Shown piece by piece: positions 13,115 through 23,329 of a stretch of DNA of 64,000 nt. Source of the DNA: Euclidia mi (Eukaryota > Arthropoda > Insecta > Lepidoptera > Erebidae); the NCBI GenBank assembly GCA_944739405.2, contig OX123182.2, positions 54,439,183 through 54,503,182 of the forward strand. Reading direction: 5' to 3'. The notes below the pieces were generated by a model. It saw only the letters and a list, made by a program, of their open reading frames with translations. It made no database searches and was not told where the DNA came from. The first letter of the stretch is position 1; each line of letters starts with the position of its first letter. Both the position numbers and the translations under genes were made by a program.

Positions 13115-13646
13115 GTGGCCCCGCGAGTTCCGGTGTCCGTATCCAAATTTTCTTGCTCCACCCTCAGCTCATCACCACTCGTTTGCCTAGTTTCGCGTTA
13201 AAATCTCCCATGACAACGGTGTAATGGGTTTTGAAGCTATGTATAGCCCAAGAAATGTCCTCATACATAGCTTCTACATCCTCATCGGAGTGTGATGAAT
13301 GAAATGAAATATTGCGACAAATCTCTGCCGGAGGTTTATCGCACCCCTTGCCCCGCCGTTACCATGGCCGCTATCTGAGAGAATAGACGCCGTTTTTTTC
13401 GTGTGTGGCTCATTTTTGGGAGATTTTGCTTTGATAGCCCCGCTTGACAGACGGTTTGGCGATCGTAGTGGCGGAAGTCTTTGATACTTAATGCTGCTAC
13501 ATATATAGTATCTTGCCTTTTACTTTCACCTTACTTTGGGTGGTCTGACTGCCATCTTCCGGTTGACTGACTGTAATGGTGGATCCAAGGCTACTCTCAT
13601 CCAGTTACTGCCCGTCAAAGGTAGTCACTCCACCTAGTTAGTCTAA

Positions 13647-13721
13647 GGAATAATAGCAAACCAACAAGGCAGTCATAATAATTTTATAAATATGACTAAT
13701 TCGTTGGTCTGCTATTCTTCC
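13647..13721. repeat. Imperfect inverted repeat, 31-base arms
   Basis: GGAATAATAGCAAACCAACAA at 13647 pairs with the reverse complement at 13691-13721 (about 25 of 31 bases), with a 13-base loop. A short CCACC/GGTGG extension lies on the outer side. It lies near the presumed 5' end of the RTE copy. It could be part of the enclosing DNA transposon or another fold-back. Confidence 0.55.
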
Positions 13722-14498
13722 CTCAAAACTCGGTGGAGATATTAAGGAAGATAATGTTCATAAAGTATGACACAAAAATTTTCGAATTTTACCTCTTAGT
13801 GTTCCGCGACATATTTGAGTTTTGCGGGAACACGATGCTATGACGCACGCTTGCACGCTATAAGCTCTCCGAGTGGAATGGCAAACTTCCCTGCGCGCAT
13901 ATCCCATCCTCGCACGCATGTGGCATCCCCGCACACTCCCGGAATTAAAGAAGCGCGAGAAACGGATAACGTGTTTCTAGTTAGGGAAAGTGGGCTAGCC
14001 GTTATTAAGTTAAGAATTACTTATATTTTTTTGAAAAATTCCATGTTAAAAGTAAATAACGCTTTTTTTAACGAATTGTTTTGAGCAAATCGCAATATTG
14101 ATTACTTGGCAAAAATACCGTTATGGTCTTCTAACCAGAATTAATATAAGGTTTTCATCATAAATAGTTTATAGCATTGTTTTTATTCCTGTTTTATCAA
14201 AATCGATGCTTAACTATAAACAAGTTATACGCTCTTAGTGTATTTCTAGTCAAGAATATTCAATTAAAGTAGTTTAAGCTTATAACAAATGAAAAACTTA
14301 TTAGGTGAATTTTGAAACTAACGTACTTTAACGTGCATTAAGCTAAGAAGCGTGGTATAGTCACTTTTTAGTCAAGCATTTGTTGCATATTTTGTCATTT
14401 AACGGTTTTACGAATTTGAAACTGTATTACTTTGCATTCAAAACTCAAAATCGACTATTTGAGGGTTAACGGGGTTCTAGTTAAAGGACGGCAGTATT

Positions 14499-14860
14499 GA
14501 TTGACAACAAACGTATGACAAAAGATCATTTTACAAACAACGCGGCAACGTTTGAAAAACTAATCATTTGACAAACTTTCGTTTCGCAAACATATTACTT
14601 TAAAAACAATCATTTGACATAATACAGGTTTCGCAAATGTTTTACTTAGAAACTAATTAAAATGTTAAATAATTATTTTAAAAATAATCTTTTGACTAAA
14701 TAAACGTTTGCCAAATTAGTGATTGTACAAAAAGTTAGAAGATAAATTATTAGTTTTTAAAAATAACTAATTTCTAACCAATAAGCGAAATTTTGAAAAT
14801 ATTTAATTGCATGGTTGCAATTTTCATCTTGGACAGATTATTTATAGGCAAGTAATAATT
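14499..14860. repeat. CATTTGACAAA-motif-rich flank (left) of LINE-A
   Basis: Variants of AATCATTTGACAAAC recur: GACAAAAGATCATTTTACAAAC near 14518, AATCATTTGACAAAC near 14563, CAATCATTTGACATAAT near 14608, and weaker forms further right. The same motif in the opposite orientation fills 19855-20112 on the other side of LINE-A. The two flanks look like the split halves of one older repeat or DNA element into which LINE-A inserted. Confidence 0.4.
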
Positions 14861-15409
14861 TTGTAATAATACTAATTCCATAAAAACTTAAGTCTTTTAA
14901 AACAAAAATACACACTGCCTGAAGTAAGCGAAATAAGTAGAATTCGGTTCTGGCGCACGTTGTGGTCGCAGTTCTAACCTAACCTAACCAGCCATTGTTT
15001 CAGTTGACCCTACACAAAGATTGTTGTATTAGCGTAGATTTTGGTTACTAAAATATTTACTTTAACTTTAACTTTATTAACTTTATATACACACATAGCG
15101 TATAAAGGTGGACTTAATGCCTTAGGCATTTTCTGCCAGTCTACCTTAGAGTGGTGCAGAGATTGATGGTAGGTGTATTTTAAAAAGCGGAGTTTGACTT
15201 AAACATATATTTAATAGATATGATGGACGCGCATACATTAAACAAAATTAAATCATAATAATAATACATACATACATACATAGAAATGCATAAGTACATA
15301 TACTTACATACCCATACTTACATATACCTACATACACATACTTATACTTAAATACACAATAATATATATACATATATAAATAAATATGTACCTAAAATAT
15401 ATTTAGATG

Positions 15410-18361
15410 TTATGATACTTCTGCTAACTTAGCCAATAAAAGCTGCTTTACCTTTGTCTTAAAGCGATACCTAGTAGTGGACGTCCTGATTTCGAGAGGA
15501 AGGTCATTCCAAAGAAGTATAGCTTGAGTAGGAAAAGAAGAATAGATGAAAGAAGATCTATGTGAAGGACAGAGAAGGAGAAGGTTATTTGATGAACGAA
15601 GGTTACTATTGTGGTTGGTGCATAAGTACTGAAAGTAAGAACTTAAATAGTTGGGAGTATTGGGAGACATAAGGATGGAATAGAGAGTAGTGAGAGCACG
15701 CAGACTGCGTCTTTGACGAATAGGAAGCCACTTCAACTGGGAACGATAAGTAGACACGTGGTCATACTTGCGAAGATTGAAAATAAATCGAATGCAGTTA
15801 TTGAGAAGACGGTCAAGTTTGTTAAGAAGATCTGCATTCAGGTCATAGTAGCATACATCACCATAGTCGATCAAGGGAAATACTAGAGTTTGCACAAGCA
15901 TTGTCTTAGTTTTAGGTGGTAGGAAGTTCCTTAGGCGATTGATAGCACGTAGAGTACCGGTAATCTTTTTGCTGGTTTGAGTGACGTGGTTTCGCCAGCT
16001 TAACGTAGAGTCCATATGTAGGCCAAGGTTTTTGACAACTGGGCACATGTCTATGACGTTACCATCATAAACTAGTGGTGGCAAAGTTGAGACGTCTAAT
16101 CTTTTAATTACCCATTGGCTACCAATGACAATTGCTTGGCATTTGCTAGGGTTTACATACAAACCAAACTTGTTTGACCAGCTCTGAATGCCGCTTAGAT
16201 CTCGGTTAACTTCAAGAATTGCGGAGGAGACGTCTTCAACGGATGCCTGAGAGTATATCTGCAAGTCATCGGCATACAGGTGATAAGCGCATTGAAGATC
16301 TTGAGTTAGGAAATTAATAAAGATAGAAAATAATAAAGGAGAGAGAACACCGCCTTGAGGAACACCAGAGTTATTGTTACGCCACTTCGACGATAACTCG
16401 TCGAGGCGGGCAGACTGCTGGCGTCCTCGAAGATAACTAGAGAACCAATCCAGAGCTTCGGATGAGATCTTAAGATGGGTAAGGAGGGACAGCAGGACAT
16501 CGTGACTGACGGTATTAAAGGCATTCGAGAAATCAACCAAGGCCAACACAGTGACCTTGGTGTTCTCCATGCCCTCCTTAATATCGCCAGTCACTTTGAG
16601 AAGGGCCGTTGTAGTACTGTGTCCAGGCCTGAACCCAGATTGGTAGGGGCTTAATAAGTTATTGTTGTAGACAAATCTATATAATTGCCTTTGGACACAG
16701 GACTCTAGGACTTTGGACAAAAAAGGAAGAATGGAGATAGGACGAAAGTGATTCGGATGAGAAGGGTTTTGGACTTTAGGCAGAGGAATGATAAAAGCTT
16801 TACGCCACAGGGCTGGAAAGCTGCCAGAAGTAAGGGAAAAGTTTATGATGTGGGAGATGGCGGGAAGGAGTTGGTCTAGGATAGCTGTGATCATGCGCCA
16901 GCTGATGCCGTCGCATCCCACCGCATTAGACTTTATAGAAAGGATTATCTTCTTGATCTCATCCTGGGCTAGTGGAGAAAAGTGAAATGATTCTATGTTG
17001 GGTCGGGTTAAAGAAGCTAAGTAGCTCACTGTGAGACACTCAGTCTGGTGATCCAATGTGGTGGTGGTTGTGAAATGTGTATTGATGTCATCCAGACTGA
17101 GTGTCCCAGGACAGCTAACACGTCGCTGTTTGCCGATACCTAAAGTTCCAAGGAACTTCCAGATATCGGCAGGGGAAGAGGAAGAAATATTATTCAGAAT
17201 GTGTTGGCGTTTAGCGTTGCGTACCATCTGATTACACCGATTCCTTGCAGACTTGAACAGGTTCCAGTTATCATCGCTGCGGTCCTTTTTATAGATACGG
17301 AAGGCCCGGTCCCTACGCCTCATTGCCATGCGCACACCCCTTGTAATCCAGGGTGCCGGTGGGCGTTTTAATTTAACTTTCCGTATAGGTGCATGGACAT
17401 CATAAAGTTTACAAACAGTATCATTAAAAATGCGCACTTTTTCGTCTATCGTAGAGGAGCCATCCATAATTTCCCAGTTAAGATTAGCCGCGTCCTCACA
17501 GAGTTTGACTAAATCCATACGACCAAAACAACGCCTGTGCAAAACTTTAGGCAAGGATTTGGGGGGTTTTAGGCGGTATGAAAGGAAAACAAGGTCGTGA
17601 CGGGAAAAACCGGGAGCTGGGAATTGTCCATGGAGGGAAACTAGGGCAGGAGTAGACGTGATTATCAAGTCGAGCCACTTATCCTCCCCATCTGTGTTGT
17701 GGTGAGTGGGTTGTAGTGGGAGAATGTGTAGGTTGGCCGACTCGGTGATATCAAGGAGTTTTCGGGAACGGCTGGATTGGAGCAACTGGAGATTGGTGTT
17801 GAAGTTGCCCATGATGATGTGATGTTCATACTCGGACCCTAAAGATTCCAGTATCGGTTCGATACTGGAGAAATAATCGAGAGCCGGTGGACAATAGACA
17901 ACGCCAAGAATGGCTTTAGCCCCTTTAACGTTGATTTCCAGGAATAGGAATTCTGCAGGTGAAAAAGCCGGTGAGGACGCAATAATTTTAAATGGAATGG
18001 CACTGCAGAGATAAATAGCCACACCACCCCCTCTCCGGTCAGGACGGTCATTCCGTATTAAAACGAAGCCGGGTAGAGAGTAAGATGTAGAGAGTTGTTC
18101 AGGCTTTAGCCAACTCTCCGAAATCAGGACGGCGTGTACATTAGTACCGGTAAATGTCTCCAGTAAGTCATTGTGATGACTAGGTATGCTTTGCGCATTT
18201 ATATGGCAAACATTTAGCAATGGCTGGGATTGCTGGGCAGCAAAGGTTTGTCGCAAGCAGTCACCCAAAGTGCCTTCAGTGGAACAAAAACTTTCATTAT
18301 TGCTTAAGTCAGCTGATTCATTGGCGGATAGATATGCATCGTCAACCGAATAATAATCCAT
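15410..18361 (-). CDS. LINE-A ORF2: endonuclease-reverse transcriptase, 983 aa, open
   Basis: This uninterrupted 983-codon frame starts MDYYSVDDAYLSANES, matching the start of LINE-E ORF2. Residues about 48-280 form an APE-type endonuclease (CHINAQSIPSHHNDLLETF, SESWLKP, RRGGGVAIYL, FSRHDLVFLS). The motif that is normally GDFN reads MGNFNTN (near residue 185): the Asp is Asn, while LINE-E keeps GDFN. Residues about 470-760 form the reverse transcriptase with LVDFSNAFNTVSHD (motif A), SGVPQGGVLSPLLFSIF (motif B) and YADD (near residue 693). A C-terminal domain follows (LPPKTKTMLVQTLVFPLIDYG; LWNDLPLEIR). The protein nicks DNA and primes reverse transcription at the target. It is long and open, so probably young, but the missing Asp suggests a weakened or dead endonuclease. 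Confidence 0.9.
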   Translation of the reverse strand: MDYYSVDDAYLSANESADLSNNESFCSTEGTLGDCLRQTFAAQQSQPLLNVCHINAQSIPSHHNDLLETFTGTNVHAVLISESWLKPEQLSTSYSLPGFVLIRNDRPDRRGGGVAIYLCSAIPFKIIASSPAFSPAEFLFLEINVKGAKAILGVVYCPPALDYFSSIEPILESLGSEYEHHIIMGNFNTNLQLLQSSRSRKLLDITESANLHILPLQPTHHNTDGEDKWLDLIITSTPALVSLHGQFPAPGFSRHDLVFLSYRLKPPKSLPKVLHRRCFGRMDLVKLCEDAANLNWEIMDGSSTIDEKVRIFNDTVCKLYDVHAPIRKVKLKRPPAPWITRGVRMAMRRRDRAFRIYKKDRSDDNWNLFKSARNRCNQMVRNAKRQHILNNISSSSPADIWKFLGTLGIGKQRRVSCPGTLSLDDINTHFTTTTTLDHQTECLTVSYLASLTRPNIESFHFSPLAQDEIKKIILSIKSNAVGCDGISWRMITAILDQLLPAISHIINFSLTSGSFPALWRKAFIIPLPKVQNPSHPNHFRPISILPFLSKVLESCVQRQLYRFVYNNNLLSPYQSGFRPGHSTTTALLKVTGDIKEGMENTKVTVLALVDFSNAFNTVSHDVLLSLLTHLKISSEALDWFSSYLRGRQQSARLDELSSKWRNNNSGVPQGGVLSPLLFSIFINFLTQDLQCAYHLYADDLQIYSQASVEDVSSAILEVNRDLSGIQSWSNKFGLYVNPSKCQAIVIGSQWVIKRLDVSTLPPLVYDGNVIDMCPVVKNLGLHMDSTLSWRNHVTQTSKKITGTLRAINRLRNFLPPKTKTMLVQTLVFPLIDYGDVCYYDLNADLLNKLDRLLNNCIRFIFNLRKYDHVSTYRSQLKWLPIRQRRSLRALTTLYSILMSPNTPNYLSSYFQYLCTNHNSNLRSSNNLLLLCPSHRSSFIYSSFPTQAILLWNDLPLEIRTSTTRYRFKTKVKQLLLAKLAEVS

Positions 18362-18942
18362 TGAATAAATAATATAAAATATATAAAATTATTATATTAA
18401 TATACTTAATAATATGTACTAATATACTTAATAATATATATCACGAATATAAAAAAAAAACAATGCTAATTAACAAGTGAACTACACATCTCTGCACCAC
18501 CCGCCAGCTCACACAAACTAAACGCAATAAACAAAAGTTCCTTGAACAAAAGTAACAATAACATTTCCGAACGCAGAATGCATTCATTACCTTTCACACT
18601 CACGTCGAATTGACACTATTGACAGCTGTTGTCAGATATGTCATGTCACTCTTGTCAATGTCAATACACTAATACAGCGGTATAAACAAAAATTAAATTA
18701 TCAAATTATAACAATTTACAAAGTGTAATTGTGGGTAACGGCGGCTACTACGTAAACAAACCAAAGTAAATGTAAGATTGATGGAGGGAAACACGCGTAA
18801 ATGAATATGACTAACGTTTACACATTAACTAAGGACGTACCGAGACTACTTGATTATTTACGCGGTTTTGCGTTTGTGTTGGACGTACCAGCACTCGTTG
18901 TTTCGTTCCTGCTCGCCGATGAAGAACCGCTTGCATCCCCGG

Positions 18943-19032
18943 AGTGCTTCATCATCACGGAGTTTAGCTGCTATGGAGCAGCTAAACTCCGTGATGATGA
19001 AGCACTAAAGATAACCATGGGGTGGTTATCTT
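18943..19032. repeat. Two adjacent perfect hairpins at the 3' end of LINE-A ORF1
   Basis: Bases 18943-18972 and 18977-19006 are perfect 30-base inverted repeats around a 4-base loop (ATGG). Directly beside them, 19008-19017 and 19023-19032 are perfect 10-base inverted repeats around TGGGG. LINE-E has no comparable structure at the same place. The hairpins fall where ORF1 loses its frame, so they look like local fold-back duplications. Confidence 0.9.
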
Positions 19033-19664
19033 GAGGCGGCTACCATCGTATGCTTTGGCCACGATGACGCCGTCTTGTGTCCAACACGCCCGCATCCCGA
19101 AGTGTTGACGGGCCTTTGCGAAGATTGCCTGCCGTGGTTTTGTCAGGAACTCCTTGACTGATATAGATGTTCCCTTGAGTTTGGTCTTGGCCTTCAAAAC
19201 AGCTGTTCTGACATCCCCATTTGTGAACCAGGCTAATATATTGGTCGACGGTGATCCTTCTTGAGCGATCCAATTCTATGGCAGACATTGATGTCCTGTG
19301 CCGCCACAGTGGAAAGTGCCAGACTGTGAACAATTTTTAGAACCGAAGCCCTGCAGTCCTCTTTCTCATCCTCTGGCACCCCGAGAAATACAAGAGCCTT
19401 GCGCCTGTGCCTGGTCTCTATAGCATCAATGCTATGGCAACATTCGTTAACTTGCTTGCGCAGGAGGCTGAGCATTGAGAACATCAGCTCTCTAAAGGTG
19501 CGAAACTCTTCGGCTACCTTCGCAACCGTTTCCTTTGCCGGACCAGCAACCTTAAGTTGTGCCTCCAGCTCCGCCATCCTCCTTGAGAAGGACTCCTCAA
19601 GACTGTTCTGAGCCATTTTTATATCATCTAGCTGTGACATTGTAGCTTTACAAGGATTCTTCAA
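18982..19664 (-). pseudogene. LINE-A ORF1: coiled-coil RNA-binding protein, frameshifted
   Basis: The N-terminal part (19664-19233) reads MSQLDDIKMAQNSLEESFS with a predicted coiled coil, then an RRM-like block (HRRKALVFLGVPEDEKEDCR, CHRIGSLKKDHRRPIY). The frame shifts near 19233. The C-terminal block resumes in 19197-18982 (KTKLKGTSISVKEFLTKPRQ, ARQHFGMRACWTQDG). This matches, piece by piece, the intact 231-aa ORF1 of LINE-E. Such proteins bind LINE RNA as trimers and act as chaperones. The start at 19664 or the in-frame MSQ eight residues later are both possible. At least one frameshift plus the hairpins at 18943-19032 disrupt it. Confidence 0.8.
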
Positions 19665-19854
19665 TATGGTTTTGAGAATGGAAGTGTGTATGTGAAGTGC
19701 TGGCAGGTGGTGTAATTTATTGGATGTTTATTACATAAACAATACTGTCTATGTAAGTACTGTATTTTGTCAACTAATACAAGAATAAAAACTCAGTTTT
19801 AAGCTTTAAATTAATTAAATACAAACTTGATACTTTTTAACAGCTGTTAACTTT

Positions 19855-20112
19855 TTCACACCTACCGCCCAAAAACCAAGCAAGGCATTTTGTCAAATGC
19901 TTTAAGTTGTTATGCCAAATAACATGTTTAAAAAAATAATCAATTTGTAAATTAATGTTTTAGCATAATAACTTTCTTATAGTAAATACATTGTCTAATG
20001 AGTTGTTTATTAAACAATAGTTTGTAAAATAAAACATTTATTAAGTATAATTTTGTCAAATGTTATTTGTCAAATGAAAATTTTTCATTTGTTTTTTGTC
20101 AAATGATCGGAC
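19855..20112. repeat. CATTTGACAAA-motif-rich flank (right) of LINE-A
   Basis: TTTGTCAAATG and close variants recur near 19890, 20055, 20067 and 20097, ending at ATGATCGGACACCGC. The reverse complement of this block resembles the left flank (14499-14860). It probably is the other half of the element split by LINE-A. Confidence 0.4.
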
Positions 20113-21330
20113 ACCGCTGAAATGCCGTGTCGTGACCCATTCTGAAGCGTTATGTGTACCTATAATAGGTATACTGATGACTCCGGCTTACCATGTAGTC
20201 AATATCTTCTATTAAACCAACAACGAAAACACATAAAACCATTAAAGGATACATTCAAGCAAATATATTACTGTAATCTCCGATTCATACTACAGAACAA
20301 AGCAAGGAGATAGATACCAATAAATTTACCCAGATAATACATATTTTAATCATAAACAAAGTGTCCTTTAATGTGAGTTGCAATACCAAGAGCGGATAAT
20401 ATGAGCACTTTAGTACGAAAGAAATTTCTCGTGAATTTAATTATTTCTCAAACTGCTTTTATTTAGGTACAGTATATGCAAGAAGAAAGTCTAAATGAGA
20501 TAAAGGGTTAGTGCTCAGGAGTTCGACGGCTTACATACAGGGCTAATATTTATAATCCACTTTCTGTGAATTGTTCATTATGTAATTAAGAGTAAGGTCC
20601 TTAATGGTGCTTAAATGCAAAGATTCAAATTTTCGTTATTGCTGGACATTTGCATTATGTATTTCTAAGTTAGGTACTTCAGCTACTAAGTTCATCAGCA
20701 TTGTTCTCGGTTACCATTACAAAGAGCACATTGTATTACGTTTAAAACCGTAGAAAAGTAGATATTTATTCAGCAACGCCGTTCGTATATGAGTAAAAAG
20801 TGTTCATTCAACTTCGCTTACGAAGTGAAACTGGCAAACTGCGTTTTAAATCTCCTTCAGGTTCCGTAAGCCGGGGGCTAATCACTTCCTCAGAGAAATC
20901 AGTACCGAGTTCTAATGAAAGCCGATTATTCTTTATTTGATCGCGAACGTTGCGTTCGAAGCGAAAAATCGTTTGCAACTTTATACAGAATTCGAACTTT
21001 GGTTTTATCGTACGATTTAGTTCATTTGTTTTTATACTCGGTTAAGAGCTTTTGCATATTGTGGGTACTCAGTATTTAGACAGGCACTTCTTTGAAACAT
21101 TTGCTTTAATTAATGTCTGGAATTGCTTTTCACTTAATTTAAATATTAATGTCTAAGTAAACGATATTATGTATAGTGCAGGAGCCCATTGATTTTACTT
21201 ATTTGCTGTGTATCACCGACTTTGGTAGAATTTACTATCCAGGCATTCAGAGACATGTATTGTAAAGTACCTTAATAGGTAATAATATCTTATGAATTTC
21301 AAGAAATATGAATAAAGTTAAAATACACTG
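20113..21330. other. Intergenic AT-rich DNA, nothing recognised
   Basis: No ORF, splice-bounded exon or repeat with definable ends could be supported in this stretch. Confidence 0.45.
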
Positions 21331-21451
21331 TGCCCGGTAACGGCAATAGGCTCGCCCGTATTACGTGGGACCTAAAAATTCTAAATTGGCGAAATGTGGG
21401 TGTAATATTCACACCTCTGCGTGTTTACCGTCGGGGATACAGGCGTGAGAC

Positions 21452-21490
<39 letters not shown>
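21331..21490 (+). repeat. Retroposon 3' end with (AT)n tail
   Basis: The segment contains a run of blocks: GGCAATAGGCTCGCCC, ATTACGTGGGACCTAAA, GGCGAAATGTGGGTGT, CACACCTCTGCG, and CGGGGATACAGGCGTGA. The same blocks occur on the opposite strand at 24339-24440. It ends in about 34 bases of AT dinucleotides (21457-21490), the usual microsatellite tail of such insertions. It is probably the 3' end of a LINE or LINE-derived SINE. Confidence 0.6.
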
Positions 21491-21493
<3 letters not shown>

Positions 21494-22426
21494 AATATAT
21501 ATTTTTAGGTATATAATTTTGCTATGTAATTACCTATTCACTTAAATGTATGTATTACTATACATTAATGGGTTGGCACTAATATTATAAATAATAATGG
21601 ACATTTCTTTAATATTTCTTGTAGAAACTGTAACAGCGCCTTACAGATCGCAAATAGACATACGACATTATGCGTTACATGCCACTGTCACCTTATTATA
21701 TTTGTAAGAGCGGTATATTAAATTGGACAAAATTAAATTGCCCGAATAAGATTTATCTACATAATTATGTTTGCTTTATAATTGGTAGCTACACCTTGCA
21801 AAAAATTATGCGCATGGATCGTAAAGTCGACACGATCTTATTGAGGCACAAGATTGAGAAGCATGAGAGTCAGTTAAAGCCTTTATCACGCTCCAGCCTC
21901 CTATCTGCACACACAAATATCGTACCATAATCGCTCCGTCGCGTCGGTTGTGACGTAAAATAAGAACATAGATACAAACACACTTTCGAAATTATAATTA
22001 TTAATAAGTACCTAAGTATTTATTATTATCTTATTTTAGATCTAGGTATATAAACGACGGTTCAAATTGATCACCCTATGCGCTACTAGTTAACTGTTCT
22101 AGAGTATTAATATTGTTGGTAGCGGGAGCTATGGGCCGCTCGAGCATGTGGTTCACAATAAATGGCGCAGGTTGCAGCGAGGTCTTTCAGGCCAATCAAT
22201 TACACCACCTGTACATTTTTTATCTTTACACTCCCGATATTGGGATTTATTTGTTACGAATGTATTGGTTTGGATTTGCGAAGATTTGTCGGTTTTTAAT
22301 GCTTTTGTTACAAAAAGATATTCATTTTAGCTCAAAGTTTTCTTAAAGTCCTTGCTTTTTCTTCGAAGTGAAAATTATTTGAGAGGCTTTTCATACGGTT
22401 ATTCTCAAAACAAAGCTTACTAGGTA
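21491..22426. other. Intergenic AT-rich DNA, nothing recognised
   Basis: The frames here (up to 86 codons) show no known motif and no coding-like composition. I see no gene. Confidence 0.45.
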
Positions 22427-22438
22427 TTTAACATCACT

Positions 22439-23139
22439 TTTTTTTGTTCACTACGGTGGAAACTCTCCTTATTAGCCATCTCAACTCGACGCCAACCCGG
22501 CCGGAGTGTGATCGCCCGGGCTTGGGACTGGTGGAGGAGGTGCGTGGAGGCTTTCCCCTAAAGGCGGGGCATACCCACTAAAACCACCGCGGTGTCCCGT
22601 GCAGTGGCGGGTTCACGCGATTCGCGGATTGCATACTTTTCCGTGACCCCGCCCGGGATTAGCCCGCTGTTGGTGTTGGCGGGCCTCGTCTCGTTATGAC
22701 TTGGGAGGCGGCGCGGACACTACGCCGCCTTCTTGCCTTTTGGCGGACGGGGAGCAGCCCCAGCGCTCGCCATCCGCAGGCACTAAAACGGCCGCAGAGG
22801 ATAGGGAGGACGGCAACCTGATAACACTACATCTCCTCTTCCTCTGCGGCCCCACCGCGACGCAACAAATGGTGCGCCCCCTTTGGTCGCGGGAGATAGG
22901 GCGCGCGGCAACGCAACACCGACACGCCTCTCCTCCCTCGACCGCGCCCGATTGCGAGGGACAGAAAGAACTGTCCCCCGCACCCGCACCTTTGGACGCA
23001 TCATGCGCAAGCCTCCATCAAGCCCACGCGGAGCGTCCGCTCCCGGGATCTCGCTTAGCTTCACCGTGGGTGCCCTAACCACGGTTACTGAGCCCCGCCC
23101 CCTCACCACGACAAGGTGGAGATCCCACAGGGGGGACTG
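22439..23139 (-). mobile_element. GC-rich retroposon with poly(A) tail and 12-bp target duplication
   Basis: A sharply GC-rich block of about 700 bases sits in AT-rich DNA. On its left is a T run (22437-22444), the complement of a poly(A) tail, so the element reads on the minus strand. TTTAACATCACT flanks it on both sides (22427-22438 and 23140-23151). The minus-strand start includes CTCCACCTTGTCGTGGTGAG, typical of the 5' region of some lepidopteran LINEs. The open frames in this block have no recognisable domain and are probably a by-product of GC content. It may be a 5' UTR-plus-3' end deletion derivative or a SINE-like element. No protein is claimed. Confidence 0.75.
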
Positions 23140-23329
23140 TTTAACATCACTAGGCGCAGCGCAAAATAATGAATCAGTCGCTTAAATCACTTTGAAAACA
23201 AATGTTAATTCTTGCAAGTATTGTAATTTTTTTATCAAACAAATGTAGCAACAGAAGTGTTTATTCATTAAACTTTTCTTGACTAGAAGTAATTCAGGAC
23301 AAAGTTGCAAATAAGAATAATAAATACAT

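Larger units (their letters stand above)
10826..13640 (-). mobile_element. RTE-clade non-LTR retrotransposon, decayed
   Basis: The minus strand carries pieces of one protein in RTE order. Endonuclease blocks come first: VVMGDFNAKLG near 13190-13225, then KWTWISPDSATKNEIDFIMS in 13114-12806. A connector reads ASDDMPKYRRLNKQISK. Reverse transcriptase blocks lie in 12299-11844 (NKAPGDDGITSELLKA, FVDYEQAFDS). The C-terminal block in 11193-10882 reads RLKWKWAGHIARRTDGRWGR. The 3' end ends in the CCAGCAGTGGACGTCTCTAGGCTGA-type tail with a degenerate ATG-rich tract at about 10826-10870. Stops, frameshifts and an inverted duplication (12445-12610) make it non-functional. The 5' boundary is approximate. 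It lies inside the unit at 9968-14494. Confidence 0.8.
9968..14494. mobile_element. DNA-transposon-like unit with imperfect terminal inverted repeats, host to an RTE LINE
   Basis: The left end (9968-10000) starts CTGCCGTCCGTTAACTA, and the right end (14463-14494) is its imperfect reverse complement, about 28 of 32 bases matching. TATT flanks both ends (9964-9967 and 14495-14498) as a possible 4-bp target duplication. Just inside the ends, variants of TAGCTAAGC/TAGTTAAGC recur many times (about 10180-10780 and 14200-14400), resembling subterminal motif arrays of cut-and-paste transposons. No transposase is visible, and the middle is occupied by the RTE LINE at about 10826-13640. The superfamily is not assigned. 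Confidence 0.55.
15056..19700 (-). mobile_element. LINE-A: two-ORF non-LTR retrotransposon (ORF1 broken, ORF2 intact)
   Basis: On the minus strand the order is ORF1 remnant (19664-18982), an AT-rich spacer of about 600 bases, ORF2 (18361-15410), a 3' UTR, and a tail of AAAGTT/TTAAAG repeats at about 15056-15085. The ORF1 and ORF2 layout, protein similarity and AT-rich inter-ORF spacer match LINE-E at 40925-45496, so both belong to one clade of APE-type LINEs. I place them only broadly, near the Jockey/CR1/Daphne-like groups. The 3' UTR block containing TAGGCATTAAGTCCACC also occurs at 25655-25790 as a truncated copy. The 5' boundary is approximate. Confidence 0.85.

Noticed and set aside
14974..14989. 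CTAACCTAACCTAACC as insect telomeric repeat
   Set aside because: Only about three units, common by chance and in interspersed elements, with no array.
22701..23185. Overlapping ORFs of 100-125 codons on both strands
   Set aside because: They lie in a GC-rich retroposon where stops are rare. No domain or start context is recognised.
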